This document shows positions 14,840 through 24,128 of a DNA stretch of 34,278 bases, one piece after another. The notes beneath the pieces were generated by a model that made no database searches, was not told where the DNA came from, and saw only the letters and a program-made list of their open reading frames with translations. Origin of the DNA: Burkholderiaceae bacterium (GTDB lineage Bacteria; Pseudomonadota; Gammaproteobacteria; Burkholderiales; Burkholderiaceae_A); the NCBI GenBank assembly GCA_023261135.1, contig JALRJP010000004.1:1-34278 (forward strand), written 5' to 3'. The stretch's first letter is position 1; every line of letters begins with the position of its first letter. The translations under genes and the position numbers were made by a program.

Positions 14840-17446
14840 ATGACTCTTATGAAGCAGCAGCGCTTGGCTCTTCCTTGGCTCTCTTGGTGTCTGCAAGACC
14901 TTGGACATTTTGTGATTCTTATTGCGCTGGCGACTGTCATGCAGGGGCTCTGGGCCCAGTCCTTGCAGAGCCCAGCCTCCTCGCAGCTTCAGCCCGTGAG
15001 TCCCAACGCTGCCGATTCCGGGCTTCTGTCTCGGCTAACTCGGTCTGGAGCCTCTTCGAGTTTATCGGGCGACCCAACATCACTTCAGGCTATTCCTGGG
15101 CCCGTTGAAACCGATGAGGTCAGAGCCAGTCTTGTTTTCTCAAGTCGAGAGCTGATTTTGGGGCAGCCTTTTGAAGTTGGTCTCAGGCTTAGTCATGCTC
15201 CCCTCTGGCATACCTATTGGGTGAACCCGGGTGACTCGGGGCTGCCGACAGACTTTGAGCTTAATCTCCTTGATTCCTCCGGGGCACGTCTGCCGGTGCC
15301 TCTTCAGGCCATTCAATGGCCTGCGCCGCATAGGCTACCCGTCGGTCCCCTTGCTAGTTATGGTTTTGAAGGGGATTTGCTGCTTGTAAGGACTGCCGAA
15401 TTGCCGAGTGCCCTTGCTCGGGCTAATACGGCGCAGCCAAATTTTGTTGCCCAGGCCCTTGAGCTTCAGGCCAATTGGCTGGTCTGCAAAGATGTCTGCA
15501 TTCCCGGTGATGCACGTTTTGTCATTCCCTTAACGCAGGGGTCCATGCAAGGCGATGGGGCTACTGGACATGCGAACGCCACGGCGCTCGTTCTCGATGC
15601 CTCTGCAAGTCGTGTTGACAGTCAGGCGCTTGATCAGGCTAAGGAAGACCTTCCGGTGCTTGCTCCCAAGCCACTGGCCTACGCCCTGTCAAACGAGGGT
15701 AACAAGCTCCTTGTCTTTGGTGATGACCCTGTCCAGGCCGTCGAAGGCGGTTATTTATTCCTTGAGCTCGAGGGCCTGGTTCAGCCTGCCGCGGCTCAGG
15801 CTCTGTACCGGTCGTCGGCGGGGGGCTTCTGGCTTGAGGTCCCCTTGGGGGGATCGTCCGCTCGACTCCTGCAAGGCTTAAAGTCAAAGCCCACACCACT
15901 TTTCGCCGTTTTTCGTCCTCAGAACTCCAATGCAGAGCCGGTGCGTTGGAGGCTCTTACCTGTTCCACGGGGGGCCTTTCAGGGTCTTGCCTCAGAGCCG
16001 GGTTTGTATCAGGGACCTGTGCCTGAACGTGGGCCTATGTTTAGTGCGGGGATGACTGCCGAGCAGACCTATCAGGCCATCAAGCTTTCGAAGTCTACTG
16101 GCCAAGCTTCAGGCCTTGGTCTCGGCCTGGCCTTTCTCTTGGCATTGGTTGGGGGTCTGCTGCTTAATCTCATGCCATGTGTTTTTCCGGTACTCGGGCT
16201 CAAGCTTCTGGCACTGAGTCAGCATGCTCAGTCACCGGCTCATGCAAGGCGCCATGCCTTATTTTTTACCGCGGGCGTGCTGGTCTCCATGTTGGCCCTT
16301 GCTACGGTCTTGCTCGGACTAAGGGCTGCGGGAGAGGTCATCGGCTGGGGCTTCCAGCTTCAGAACCCCTTTGTTGTCATGGGGCTTGCACTTCTTTTTG
16401 TCGGCATGGCATTGAATTTTTTCGGGCTCTACGAATTGGGGCTTGGACTGGCCAGAGTGGGCTCACAGGCCGAGCTCGGCCTGAAGGGCTCCAGCGATTC
16501 TGGGGCCTTTGGTTCGGGTGTACTTGCCGTCATTGTCGCCTCGCCTTGCACGGCCCCTTTTATGGGTTCGGCTCTGGGTTTTGCCGTTTCTGCAGCCCAT
16601 TGGTCTTCAGGTCTTTTCGTGTTTCTGGGCCTTGGGCTTGGGCTTGCATTGCCGTTTCTTGTGCTGGCCTTTGTTCCTGGTGGTGCGCGTCTTCTGCCTC
16701 GGCCAGGAGCCTGGATGCAGACCTTTCGTCAGTTCCTGGGCTTTCCCATGCTTGCAACTGCCGCCTGGCTTGTCTGGGTGCTCGTTCAGCAGCAGGGTGC
16801 CGACGCCGGCCTTGGCTCGCTTATGGCGCTTGTTCTCCTCTCTTTTGCGCTATGGCTCTTTGGGCGCAGGCAGGCCGCCGTCTTGCAGTCCAAGCTTCCA
16901 TCGGGTCTTGGTCGTTTCCTAAGCCCGGCCTTTATTCTCATTAGCCTTGTTCTAGTGGCTTATCTTGTGGCCTTGGTTGCGGGACAACGACCAGTGGCAA
17001 CGCCTTCGGGGTCAGCGGTCATAGGCCCGGTAGTTAGTGAGTCTCTCGGGGGGACGCCAGAAAGCGAAAAGGCGCTTGGCTCTGAAATATCCCTTTCTGC
17101 GATCGCCTGGCGACCGGGCCTTCCTCAAGAGCTGGCTTCTCAGGGCAAGGTGGTTTTTGTGGACTTCACCGCGGCCTGGTGTATTAGCTGTCAGGCGAAT
17201 AAGGCTAGGGTTCTGAATCGAGGTGAGGTAGCAGAACGGCTGGGTTCAAGTGGCTATCAGTTGCTTGTTGCCGACTGGACGCGTCAAGACCCTGTCATTA
17301 CCGCAGAGCTGAACCGTCATGGTCGCTCGGGTGTTCCGCTGTATCTGGTTTATGGCCCTGCGCTTGCGCAGCCTTTGCTTCTAAGCGAATGGCTAACCGA
17401 GGACGAGGTCGTTAACGCCTTTGAACAGGTACGGGCGGCTCGGTAA
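14840..17446 (+). CDS. dsbD: Thiol:disulfide interchange protein DsbD, long ScsB-like form
   Basis: An 868-residue inner-membrane reductase, longer than E. coli DsbD (about 565). It passes electrons from cytoplasmic thioredoxin to periplasmic thiol proteins. Order: signal peptide (1-40); enlarged periplasmic N-domain with Cys216 and Cys220 in WLVCKDVCIP; eight-helix membrane core with reactive cysteines in LNLMPCVFPVLGLK (about 446) and VASPCTAPFMGSALG (about 570); C-terminal thioredoxin domain with WCISC (about 780-784). The large N-domain and its CxxxC resemble ScsB-type DsbD relatives. ATG at 14840 or 14849 are both possible. It is divergent from the coiled-coil/zapA genes, and its last 35 bases overlap convergent exbD. 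Confidence 0.92.
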   Translation: MTLMKQQRLALPWLSWCLQDLGHFVILIALATVMQGLWAQSLQSPASSQLQPVSPNAADSGLLSRLTRSGASSSLSGDPTSLQAIPGPVETDEVRASLVFSSRELILGQPFEVGLRLSHAPLWHTYWVNPGDSGLPTDFELNLLDSSGARLPVPLQAIQWPAPHRLPVGPLASYGFEGDLLLVRTAELPSALARANTAQPNFVAQALELQANWLVCKDVCIPGDARFVIPLTQGSMQGDGATGHANATALVLDASASRVDSQALDQAKEDLPVLAPKPLAYALSNEGNKLLVFGDDPVQAVEGGYLFLELEGLVQPAAAQALYRSSAGGFWLEVPLGGSSARLLQGLKSKPTPLFAVFRPQNSNAEPVRWRLLPVPRGAFQGLASEPGLYQGPVPERGPMFSAGMTAEQTYQAIKLSKSTGQASGLGLGLAFLLALVGGLLLNLMPCVFPVLGLKLLALSQHAQSPAHARRHALFFTAGVLVSMLALATVLLGLRAAGEVIGWGFQLQNPFVVMGLALLFVGMALNFFGLYELGLGLARVGSQAELGLKGSSDSGAFGSGVLAVIVASPCTAPFMGSALGFAVSAAHWSSGLFVFLGLGLGLALPFLVLAFVPGGARLLPRPGAWMQTFRQFLGFPMLATAAWLVWVLVQQQGADAGLGSLMALVLLSFALWLFGRRQAAVLQSKLPSGLGRFLSPAFILISLVLVAYLVALVAGQRPVATPSGSAVIGPVVSESLGGTPESEKALGSEISLSAIAWRPGLPQELASQGKVVFVDFTAAWCISCQANKARVLNRGEVAERLGSSGYQLLVADWTRQDPVITAELNRHGRSGVPLYLVYGPALAQPLLLSEWLTEDEVVNAFEQVRAAR

Positions 17447-17870
17447 TCAGCGCAAGTTTTGTCAGACCATTCTGGGTCGCCTTTGACATCACCCGCACAA
17501 TCGCCTCGTAGGTGGTTTGTTTATCCGCGCGAATCTGAATCACTGCCTCTTCATTACTCGTTTTTAGCCCAGCAAGCAGTGAATCAAGACGCTCTTCGGA
17601 AAGCAGTTCTGTTTTATAGAAGACCCCGCCCTGAGCATTAATTTCTAAAACAACGGGCTCGTTCTGGGGCTTGACTGCGGGGGCTTCTGCCTTGGGAAGG
17701 TTGAGGTTGATACCCTGGCTAATGAGTGGTGCAGTCACAATAAAAATAATAAGAAGCACGAGCATGACATCAACCAGGGGTGTGGTGTTGATGTCTGCCA
17801 TAAGTCCATCGGTCTCTGTGCCCTTTGAAAAGCCGGAATTTAGGCGTGGTGGAGACTGACGTGTTTGCAT
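17412..17870 (-). CDS. exbD: ExbD/TolR family biopolymer transport protein
   Basis: A 152-residue single-pass membrane protein. The signature ADINTTPLVDVMLVLLIIFI contains the conserved membrane aspartate (in LVDVML) that takes part in proton flow. A periplasmic domain follows (INLNLPKAEAPAV onwards), ending with KATQNGLTKLALITEP. ExbD works with ExbB and TonB to energise outer-membrane receptors; TolR is the close homologue of the Tol-Pal system. It follows exbB by 44 bases. Adjacency to fur favours an iron-uptake role, but no tonB is in the window, so ExbD versus TolR is not fully settled. The 3' end overlaps dsbD by 35 bases. Confidence 0.88.
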   Translation of the reverse strand: MQTRQSPPRLNSGFSKGTETDGLMADINTTPLVDVMLVLLIIFIVTAPLISQGINLNLPKAEAPAVKPQNEPVVLEINAQGGVFYKTELLSEERLDSLLAGLKTSNEEAVIQIRADKQTTYEAIVRVMSKATQNGLTKLALITEPPVPVQRR

Positions 17871-17914
17871 AGGAACCTTTAGGTCTTTGGGTACTGAATG
17901 AGCTTAATGAAACG

Positions 17915-18556
17915 TCAGTTCTTATTTGTTTGAAAAGCGGGATGCTGAAGAAGGTCGTCTGCAAAGGCCTCGATTCCTGCCATATGCTTCTGACTTAGCC
18001 TCTGAAAAGCGTTGTAGGCAAGGACAGCCGGTATGGCAACAAAGAGCCCAGCTGCTGTCATGACCAATGCCTCACCAACAGGCCCCGCGACTTGGTCGAT
18101 CATGACCTGCCCCTGCCCCTGAATACTGGTTAAGGCACGAAAAATGGACCAAACCGTTCCCAGCAGCCCCACGAAGGGAGCGGTACTTCCAATTGAAGCA
18201 AGTAGCCCTAGGCCCGCGGATAAATCGTGACGAATTAGAAGGAGTTCATCGCGAAGATGACGCAAAAGACGATCATGAATATCTCCACCAACCGCCGAGC
18301 AGGCCAACTCAGCCCGCTTCACGAGTCGCAGGAGCAGGCCCGAGCGGTCGGACTCTTGAATAAGCTGCAAGGCCTCTTGGCTATTGGCCTGTCCCCAAAA
18401 GGCATCGGGCGCCGTGGGTCGTTGTTTGAGACGCTGCCAGCCATAGAGGAGTCGGGCACCAATGGCGGCCCAACTCAGAACGGACATAACAAAAAGCACG
18501 AGCGCTACGGCCAAAATCACGCCGTCTGCGGATTCAATCATGTGATTCAGAGTCAT
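17915..18556 (-). CDS. exbB: ExbB/TolQ family proton-channel protein
   Basis: A 213-residue MotA/TolQ/ExbB protein with three membrane segments: one near the N-terminus (GVILAVALVLFVMSVLSWAA) and two in the conserved C-terminal half. The family core LGLLASIGSTAPFVGLLGTV is followed by GPVGEALVMTAAGLFVAIPA. It forms the proton-conducting pentamer that holds ExbD. An AAAGG motif precedes the ATG, and a near-identical one precedes exbD, consistent with one transcript. It starts 56 bases after the fur stop on the same strand, so a fur-exbB-exbD operon is likely. Confidence 0.9.
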   Translation of the reverse strand: MTLNHMIESADGVILAVALVLFVMSVLSWAAIGARLLYGWQRLKQRPTAPDAFWGQANSQEALQLIQESDRSGLLLRLVKRAELACSAVGGDIHDRLLRHLRDELLLIRHDLSAGLGLLASIGSTAPFVGLLGTVWSIFRALTSIQGQGQVMIDQVAGPVGEALVMTAAGLFVAIPAVLAYNAFQRLSQKHMAGIEAFADDLLQHPAFQTNKN

Positions 18557-18612
18557 TGTGAACCTTTAGTTCTGCTTCCGGTGGATTAGAGCGGTGCAGA
18601 TCGCGCTAAGAA

Positions 18613-19062
18613 TCAGCCCGTTTTGCCACGCCGATGAGGACAGGCCTTACGTTGGCACTGACCGTAAAGGGCAAGGGAATGGTCCTGAAGTTCAAAGCCA
18701 TGGGCTTCTGCAACCTTACGCTGACGCTCTTCAATGCGTGGGTCGAAAAATTCTTCAACACGTCCGCAGTCAAGGCAGACCAGGTGGTCGTGGTGACTGC
18801 CTTGGTCGAGTTCAAAGACCGACTTGCCCGACTCAAAGTTCGACCGACGCAAGATTCCAGCCTGCTCAAACTGCGTAAGTACTCTGTAAACCGTGGCAAG
18901 CCCAACGTCCAAGTCTTCAAGCAGCATTTGTTTGTAGACATCTTCTGCACTAAGGTGACGGGTCTTTGATTGTTCAAAAATCGTCAGAACCTTTAGCCTT
19001 GGAATCGTAACCTTTAGGCCAGTGTTTTTTAAGTCTGCTGCAAGCTGGTCAGTCGTCATCAT
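18613..19062 (-). CDS. fur: Ferric uptake regulator Fur
   Basis: A 149-residue Fur, the metal-dependent repressor of iron-uptake genes. The winged-helix domain includes the recognition region [20 protein letters not shown] (51-70). The [16 protein letters not shown] segment (90-105) and the two CxxC-like pairs (Cys97/Cys100 and Cys136/Cys141) fit the metal sites; the C-terminal tail is short and basic rather than His/Asp-rich. I chose ATG at 19062 (a second ATG follows directly); the frame extends upstream to 19137 but that would run into bamE. Divergence from bamE with a 43-base spacer is a common proteobacterial arrangement. Confidence 0.95.
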   Translation of the reverse strand: MMTTDQLAADLKNTGLKVTIPRLKVLTIFEQSKTRHLSAEDVYKQMLLEDLDVGLATVYRVLTQFEQAGILRRSNFESGKSVFELDQGSHHDHLVCLDCGRVEEFFDPRIEERQRKVAEAHGFELQDHSLALYGQCQRKACPHRRGKTG

Positions 19063-19105
19063 GGCTTTATCATAGCGGCAAATCTTTAATGGAATGGGAC
19101 TAGGT

Positions 19106-19528
19106 ATGAAGGCTATCTTTCGCGCGCGACACCGCAACGTTGCAGTTGCCCTGGGGTTAACTGTGGTTGTCGCTGGCTTAACAGGTTGCGGGCTCTCGAA
19201 TCAACTTGTGAACGATCCCCCATCGTGGCTCACACCCTACCGAGTTGACATTGGGCAGGGCAATCTCATTACCCAGCCCATGGTGGATCAACTCAAGCAG
19301 GGCATGAGCCGGGACCAGGTGCGCTCTATCCTGGGGACGCCATTGTTGGTTGATCCCTTTCGTTCCAACCGATGGGACTATGTATTTGAACTTCGAAAGG
19401 CCGGCAGGCCCGCCGAGAACCGACGTTTTTTTGTTGAGTTCGAGGGCGATAAACTGCGCAACTGGACGGGTGACACTCTCCCTAAAGACTTGAGCGATAT
19501 TGCCCTGCCAGCTCCTGCAGCCCGCTAA
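19106..19528 (+). CDS. bamE: Outer membrane protein assembly factor BamE (SmpA/OmlA lipoprotein)
   Basis: A 140-residue lipoprotein. After a basic N-terminus and hydrophobic core, the lipobox LTGC places the lipidated cysteine at residue 28. The mature part has the BamE fold signature: [31 protein letters not shown] and WDYVFELRK. BamE is part of the BAM complex, which inserts beta-barrel proteins in the outer membrane. An in-frame ATG at 19094 would add four residues; 19106 gives a more typical signal peptide. It is divergent from fur and 17 bases before dapB. Confidence 0.95.
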   Translation: MKAIFRARHRNVAVALGLTVVVAGLTGCGLSNQLVNDPPSWLTPYRVDIGQGNLITQPMVDQLKQGMSRDQVRSILGTPLLVDPFRSNRWDYVFELRKAGRPAENRRFFVEFEGDKLRNWTGDTLPKDLSDIALPAPAAR

Positions 19529-19545
19529 TTGAACGAGGTGCGTCT

Positions 19546-20370
19546 ATGAAAAAAGTCATTCGCGTTGCCGTTGCTGGTGCATCGGGAAAGATGGGCCAGG
19601 CGGTTATTGCTGAACTGCTCAACGCATCGCATCAGTTTGTACTTCACGCTGCTTTTGATCAGTCCGGTTCACCTCTTCTGGGGCGTGACGCAGCCGAACG
19701 GCTTGGTCTTCACTCGGGCGTCACAGTGACACAAGGTCCAGATTCTTGTCAGGGCGCGGATGTTCTCATTGACTTTACCCGCCCAGAAGCCACGATGGCG
19801 CATCTGCGGGTTTGCGAGCAGCATGGGGTTCGTCCTGTTATTGGAACCACAGGCTTTAGCCAAGAACAGCTTCTTGGGATTAAGGCACTTGCTCAAAAGC
19901 AGGCCGTGGTTCTTGCGCCAAACATGAGCGTGGGCGTTAATATTTTTTTTCGACTCGCCGAGATTGCGGCAGGGCTGCTCCATCAGGGCTATGACATCGA
20001 GGTTATCGAGGCCCACCATCGGGCCAAGGTCGATGCCCCCTCAGGCACTGCGCTGAAGGTGGGTGAGCGTGTTGCCAAGGCAGCGGGCCGGCAGTGGCCC
20101 CAAGATGCCGTCTGGCAGCGACATGGCCATACAGGCACACGCAGCGATCAGGAAATTGGTTTTTCGGTCATTCGGGGCGGTGACATTATTGGTGATCACA
20201 CCGTCATGTTTGCCGGCCAAGGTGAGCGCATTGAACTCACTCATCGCTCTTCATCGCGTACAACTTACGCAACAGGTGCTCTTCGGGCCGCAGCTTTTAT
20301 TGTCAACCATCCCTCGGGCTTGTTTGATATGCCCGAGGTCTTGGGTCTGTCGGAATTAAAGGCTCAGTAG
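19546..20370 (+). CDS. dapB: 4-hydroxy-tetrahydrodipicolinate reductase
   Basis: A 274-residue DapB, which reduces the product of DapA to tetrahydrodipicolinate in lysine and diaminopimelate synthesis. The nucleotide-binding GASGKMG is at 11-17; the substrate and catalytic loop HHRAKVDAPSGTA is at 157-169 with His157, His158 and Lys161. Length is normal for the family. Adjacent bamE and dapB share a strand with a 17-base gap. Its last 15 bases overlap the 3' end of convergent recN. Confidence 0.97.
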   Translation: MKKVIRVAVAGASGKMGQAVIAELLNASHQFVLHAAFDQSGSPLLGRDAAERLGLHSGVTVTQGPDSCQGADVLIDFTRPEATMAHLRVCEQHGVRPVIGTTGFSQEQLLGIKALAQKQAVVLAPNMSVGVNIFFRLAEIAAGLLHQGYDIEVIEAHHRAKVDAPSGTALKVGERVAKAAGRQWPQDAVWQRHGHTGTRSDQEIGFSVIRGGDIIGDHTVMFAGQGERIELTHRSSSRTTYATGALRAAAFIVNHPSGLFDMPEVLGLSELKAQ

Positions 20371-22026
20371 CTCTTTTGCCATTTTCACGGACGACTGTCT
20401 GACGCCCTCGTCGCCGAGCATGCGAGCAATTTCTTCGATGCGCTGATCACGGTCAAGGTTAACTACCTCGCTGGCATTGGTTCCGTCTTCTTGCTTTTGT
20501 TTTTGTACTCTTAGGTGCTGATGCCCGCGGGCTGCAACCTGGGGGAGGTGAGTTACGGCAAGGACCTGATGCTGCATACCTAGTTCTTGAAGCAGTCTGC
20601 CAACGACATGCCCGGTGTTGCCGCCAATGCCAACATCCACTTCATCAAACAGCAGGGTGGATGTCTGGGTCGCCTGTGCGGCTACGGCTGCAATGGCAAG
20701 GCTTACACGAGAGAGCTCCCCACCCGAGGCGACCTTAGCTAGAGGCAGTAGAGGGCCCTTGGCATGTTGGCAGACCAGAAATTCAAGCTGGTCCATGCCG
20801 AAGGAGGCAGGCTCTTGACGTGGCTCAAGCCGGATCTCAAACCGCATTCCCGTCATAGCAAGCTCATGCAGCCAGCGGGTCACTTCGTTTGCAAAGGGTG
20901 CAGCCGCCTTTTGCCTTTGAGCAGTTAACTCTTTAGCAAGTGTATTGTAGCGTTTGAAGGCTTCTTCGGCCTGTGCCTTGAGCTTGTCTAGGTCGGAGGC
21001 TGCGCCAACTGCCTCTTTTCGCTCATCCAGTGTTGTTTGCAGCGCGAAGAGGTTTTCGGGCCTTTCTTTAAGCCTCCTTGCCGCTTCAAAAATGGATTGA
21101 AGCCTAGCATCAAGCGTCTGAAACCGTCCTGGGTCAAGATCTGCTTTGCCCAGGTAATGCCGGCACTCGGAGGCGGCCTCCTCGAGGTTAATGACTGCGG
21201 CGTCAATAAGGCCTATGAGTTCGGCGAGCCGAGGGTCTTTATTAATGAGCCCAGCCAACCTTTGCTGCAGGCTCTGACCGATTCCAATGAGCCCCGAAGT
21301 CTCGTCACCTTCAAGCTGAGCAAGCGTTGATTCGACCGCCGAGAGGAGTTCAGCACCATAAGCCAGTCGCTGATGCTCGTCGTTGACCTGCTCCCATTCA
21401 CCATCCTGTAGATCAAGGTCATTAAGAATCTGAAGTTGCCATTCGATCTGGCTAAGTTCTTCAGAAAGCCGGTCGGCTTTGGTCTGAGCCTCGTTTAGTG
21501 CTTCCTCTTTTTGCTTCCATGTCTTAAAAGCAAGGGAAACTTCATCAACGCAATCGGTTAGGCCAGCATGGCGGTCGAAGAGTTCGCGCTGGGCCGAGGT
21601 CCGCAGAAGGGCCTGGTGGGCATGCTGGCCATGCAACTCCACTAACTGCTCACCTAGCTCCTTCAGCTGCGAGAGCGTTGCAGGCTGTCCGTTAATCCAG
21701 GCTCTTGAGCGACCGCTGGGTTCAAGGCTACGTCGAATAAGCAGGGTGTGATCAATAGCATCGAACCCAGCCTCGGCAAGCCAGGCTAGTCTCTCGGCAT
21801 TGCTTGCCTGGTTCTCAAGTTGGAACTCAGCCGTGAGATCGGCCCGGTTCGCGCCGGGTTTAATTTGCAGGCTGTTTGCGCGGTCTCCGAGCAGAAGGCC
21901 TAGCGCGTCAAAGAGAATAGATTTTCCTGCGCCCGTTTCACCAGTTAGAACGGTAAGACCGCCTTGGAAGTCTATTTCCAAGGCGTTCACAATCACAAAG
22001 TTTTGAAGCGAGAGTGTCTTGAGCAT
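20356..22026 (-). CDS. recN: DNA repair protein RecN
   Basis: A 556-residue SMC-like ATPase used in double-strand break repair. Walker A is GETGAGKS (29-36); the ABC signature LASGGELSRVSLA (written VASGGELSRVSLAIAAV in the sequence) and Walker B TLLFDEVDVGIGG are near residues 435-490. The middle (about 150-370) is a long coiled coil. It starts 14 bases after nadK on the same strand without a clear Shine-Dalgarno, so coupling to nadK is likely. It overlaps dapB by 15 bases at the 3' end. In many bacteria recN is LexA-controlled; I see no LexA box in the tiny nadK-recN gap. Confidence 0.96.
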   Translation of the reverse strand: MLKTLSLQNFVIVNALEIDFQGGLTVLTGETGAGKSILFDALGLLLGDRANSLQIKPGANRADLTAEFQLENQASNAERLAWLAEAGFDAIDHTLLIRRSLEPSGRSRAWINGQPATLSQLKELGEQLVELHGQHAHQALLRTSAQRELFDRHAGLTDCVDEVSLAFKTWKQKEEALNEAQTKADRLSEELSQIEWQLQILNDLDLQDGEWEQVNDEHQRLAYGAELLSAVESTLAQLEGDETSGLIGIGQSLQQRLAGLINKDPRLAELIGLIDAAVINLEEAASECRHYLGKADLDPGRFQTLDARLQSIFEAARRLKERPENLFALQTTLDERKEAVGAASDLDKLKAQAEEAFKRYNTLAKELTAQRQKAAAPFANEVTRWLHELAMTGMRFEIRLEPRQEPASFGMDQLEFLVCQHAKGPLLPLAKVASGGELSRVSLAIAAVAAQATQTSTLLFDEVDVGIGGNTGHVVGRLLQELGMQHQVLAVTHLPQVAARGHQHLRVQKQKQEDGTNASEVVNLDRDQRIEEIARMLGDEGVRQSSVKMAKELLSL

Positions 22027-22040
22027 AAGGGAAGAGAAGG

Positions 22041-23003
22041 CTAGCCATTGTTGGGTGGGGCAACCGGGTCAGGCCGGTCGCTAAGCACCGGGTTGGCGCT
22101 CCAGTGGAGTTTATGGCGCAGCATGGCGTAGTAGTCATAGCCCTTCGGATGGAGAAGCTTCACCGTGTGAGCGGAGTGTTGAATAAGGATCTGATCTCCA
22201 TCTTCGAGCGAGGTAAGCGCCTGCATGTCGCAATGCAGTTCGGTACCCGCACCGTCATTGACCACCACAGAGACTGCCAGAGGCTTGGGCAGGACGATGG
22301 GCCGGGCCGAGAGGGCTTGAGCCGCCACGGGGACAAGAATAAGGCCTTCGAGTCCCGGGTGAAGAATGGAGCCTGAGGCTGACAGGGCGTAGGCGGTTGA
22401 GCCAGTTGGGGTTGCCACAATAAGCCCGTCGGCGCGAAGGCTTTGTAAATAGCTCTCTCCGACGAAGACATCGATTTCGACCATTCGGCTCACCGCACCC
22501 CGACTGATCACGACATCGTTTAAGGCCAGCGCATGGAAGACCTGCTGCGCCTCCTGCGATGGGTGACCCTTGCGCCGCACACGAACCTCAAGCATTCCAC
22601 GATTCTCAACCAAGCCCTCACCCGCTAAGAGACCTGGAAGTTCATCATGAAGCCTCGCGATCTCAATGTCGGTCATGAAACCAAGCCGACCTTGATTGAT
22701 GCCAATAACAATGGTTCCCGAGGACGCCAGCTGACGGGCAACCCCAATAAGAGTCCCGTCTCCACCCAGGACGATCGCAAGGTCGAGTGATCCGATCATC
22801 TGGCTCATTGAGGCTACTGACATGCCACTTAGGGCTGTTACGCCTGATAACCCTTCGAGGCCTTGGGCGAATGCTTGTTCGATATGAATCTCGGATTCAG
22901 CAGAGTGGGCTTGCAGGCAGCGGAGCACTTGCTGCAATGCCCCGGTAAGCCCCGGGGATTTTGGGCGCCCGAAAAGACCAATACGTCGATAAGCGGGACT
23001 CAT
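22041..23003 (-). CDS. nadK: NAD kinase
   Basis: A 320-residue NAD kinase, which makes NADP from NAD with ATP. The catalytic GGDGT is at 80-84 and the conserved [10 protein letters not shown] at 103-112; [19 protein letters not shown] is the second family motif. Length is slightly above the usual 290-300 because of a longer N-terminus and a C-terminal tail. The gene is divergent from hrcA across 38 bases and followed by recN after 14 bases. The nadK-recN pair beside hrcA is widespread in proteobacteria. Confidence 0.96.
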   Translation of the reverse strand: MSPAYRRIGLFGRPKSPGLTGALQQVLRCLQAHSAESEIHIEQAFAQGLEGLSGVTALSGMSVASMSQMIGSLDLAIVLGGDGTLIGVARQLASSGTIVIGINQGRLGFMTDIEIARLHDELPGLLAGEGLVENRGMLEVRVRRKGHPSQEAQQVFHALALNDVVISRGAVSRMVEIDVFVGESYLQSLRADGLIVATPTGSTAYALSASGSILHPGLEGLILVPVAAQALSARPIVLPKPLAVSVVVNDGAGTELHCDMQALTSLEDGDQILIQHSAHTVKLLHPKGYDYYAMLRHKLHWSANPVLSDRPDPVAPPNNG

Positions 23004-23041
23004 GCCACGAATTAGATCACAGCCAATCTACAATAGGGTCC

Positions 23042-24100
23042 ATGGACGATCGTTCTCGCCAGCTGCTTAAAACGCTTATTGAGCGCTACATTTCCGAGGG
23101 GCAACCAGTGGGCTCGCGTTCATTGTCAAAATTCTCGGGCCTCGACCTGTCTCCGGCGACCATTCGAAATGTCATGGCGGACCTCGAAGAGCTTGGCCTC
23201 GTGGCAAGCCCCCATACCTCGGCGGGCCGGGTGCCCACCCCCAGGGGGTACCGGCTCTTCGTAGACTCCTTGCTTACCGTGCAGCCCATTGACCCGACTC
23301 AAGAACAGTCCATAAGTGGTCAACTGCAGGCCGATGCTCCGAGCCAGGTTGTTTCGCATGCTGCAAGCCTCCTCTCAAGCCTTTCCAGCTTTGCTGGGGT
23401 GGTCTGCACGCCCCGTCGGGCAGGTGCCTTTCGCCATATTGAATTTCTGCGACTCGGTGATCGACGTCTTCTTTTGATTCTTGTCACGCCCGATGGTGAT
23501 GTTGTCAATAAGGTGTTCCATGTCGATCAAGACTACCTCCCAGAGGCGCTTGTTCACGCTGGCAACTATCTAACAGCGCATTACGCGGGGCTGAGCCTTA
23601 CCGAAGTACGTAGCCGGCTGCATCGCGAAATTGCAGACCTTCGTCAGGACGTCTCCCGTTTAATGCTCAAGGCTGTCGAGGAAGGCGGGGCAGCCCTTAG
23701 TGACCCTGACGGTGCAATCGTAATCTCGGGAGAGCGTCGACTGCTCGATGTCACAGAACTCTCCGAGGATATGGGTCGTCTGCGCCAACTTTTTGATTTG
23801 TTCGAGAAAAAGACAAGCCTGGCCAAGTTGCTTGAGTTTTCCGAGCGAGCGCAGGGCGTGAAAATTTATATTGGCGGCGAATCAAACCTTGTTCCTGTAG
23901 ACGAACTCTCGGTCATTACCGCACCCTATCAAGTGAATGGACGCATTGTGGGCACCCTGGGCGTTATCGGTCCAACTCGCATGGCGTATGATCGTGTTAT
24001 TCCGATTGTTGATATCACCGCAAGGCTTGTATCAACTGCCTTGACCCATCTTTCTGCAGAATCCGGGCCTCAGACCAATCCTTCGGGCGCGGGGGCTTAG
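23042..24100 (+). CDS. hrcA: Heat-inducible transcription repressor HrcA
   Basis: A 352-residue HrcA, which represses chaperone genes by binding CIRCE elements (TTAGCACTC-N9-GAGTGCTAA) and is kept active by GroEL. The N-terminal winged helix includes [23 protein letters not shown] and [14 protein letters not shown] (about 23-70). The GAF-like core ends with [18 protein letters not shown] at 23042 is preceded by AGGG. No CIRCE element is visible upstream of hrcA, grpE, dnaK or dnaJ here, so its targets (probably groESL) are elsewhere. hemH follows after 28 bases. Confidence 0.95.
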   Translation: MDDRSRQLLKTLIERYISEGQPVGSRSLSKFSGLDLSPATIRNVMADLEELGLVASPHTSAGRVPTPRGYRLFVDSLLTVQPIDPTQEQSISGQLQADAPSQVVSHAASLLSSLSSFAGVVCTPRRAGAFRHIEFLRLGDRRLLLILVTPDGDVVNKVFHVDQDYLPEALVHAGNYLTAHYAGLSLTEVRSRLHREIADLRQDVSRLMLKAVEEGGAALSDPDGAIVISGERRLLDVTELSEDMGRLRQLFDLFEKKTSLAKLLEFSERAQGVKIYIGGESNLVPVDELSVITAPYQVNGRIVGTLGVIGPTRMAYDRVIPIVDITARLVSTALTHLSAESGPQTNPSGAGA

Positions 24101-24128
24101 GGTCTCATGTTTCGAATAGGTTTTTCTT

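Noticed and set aside
16177-16944. Plus-strand frame of 255 codons inside dsbD
   Set aside because: Out-of-frame reading of the DsbD membrane core; biased composition, no RBS.
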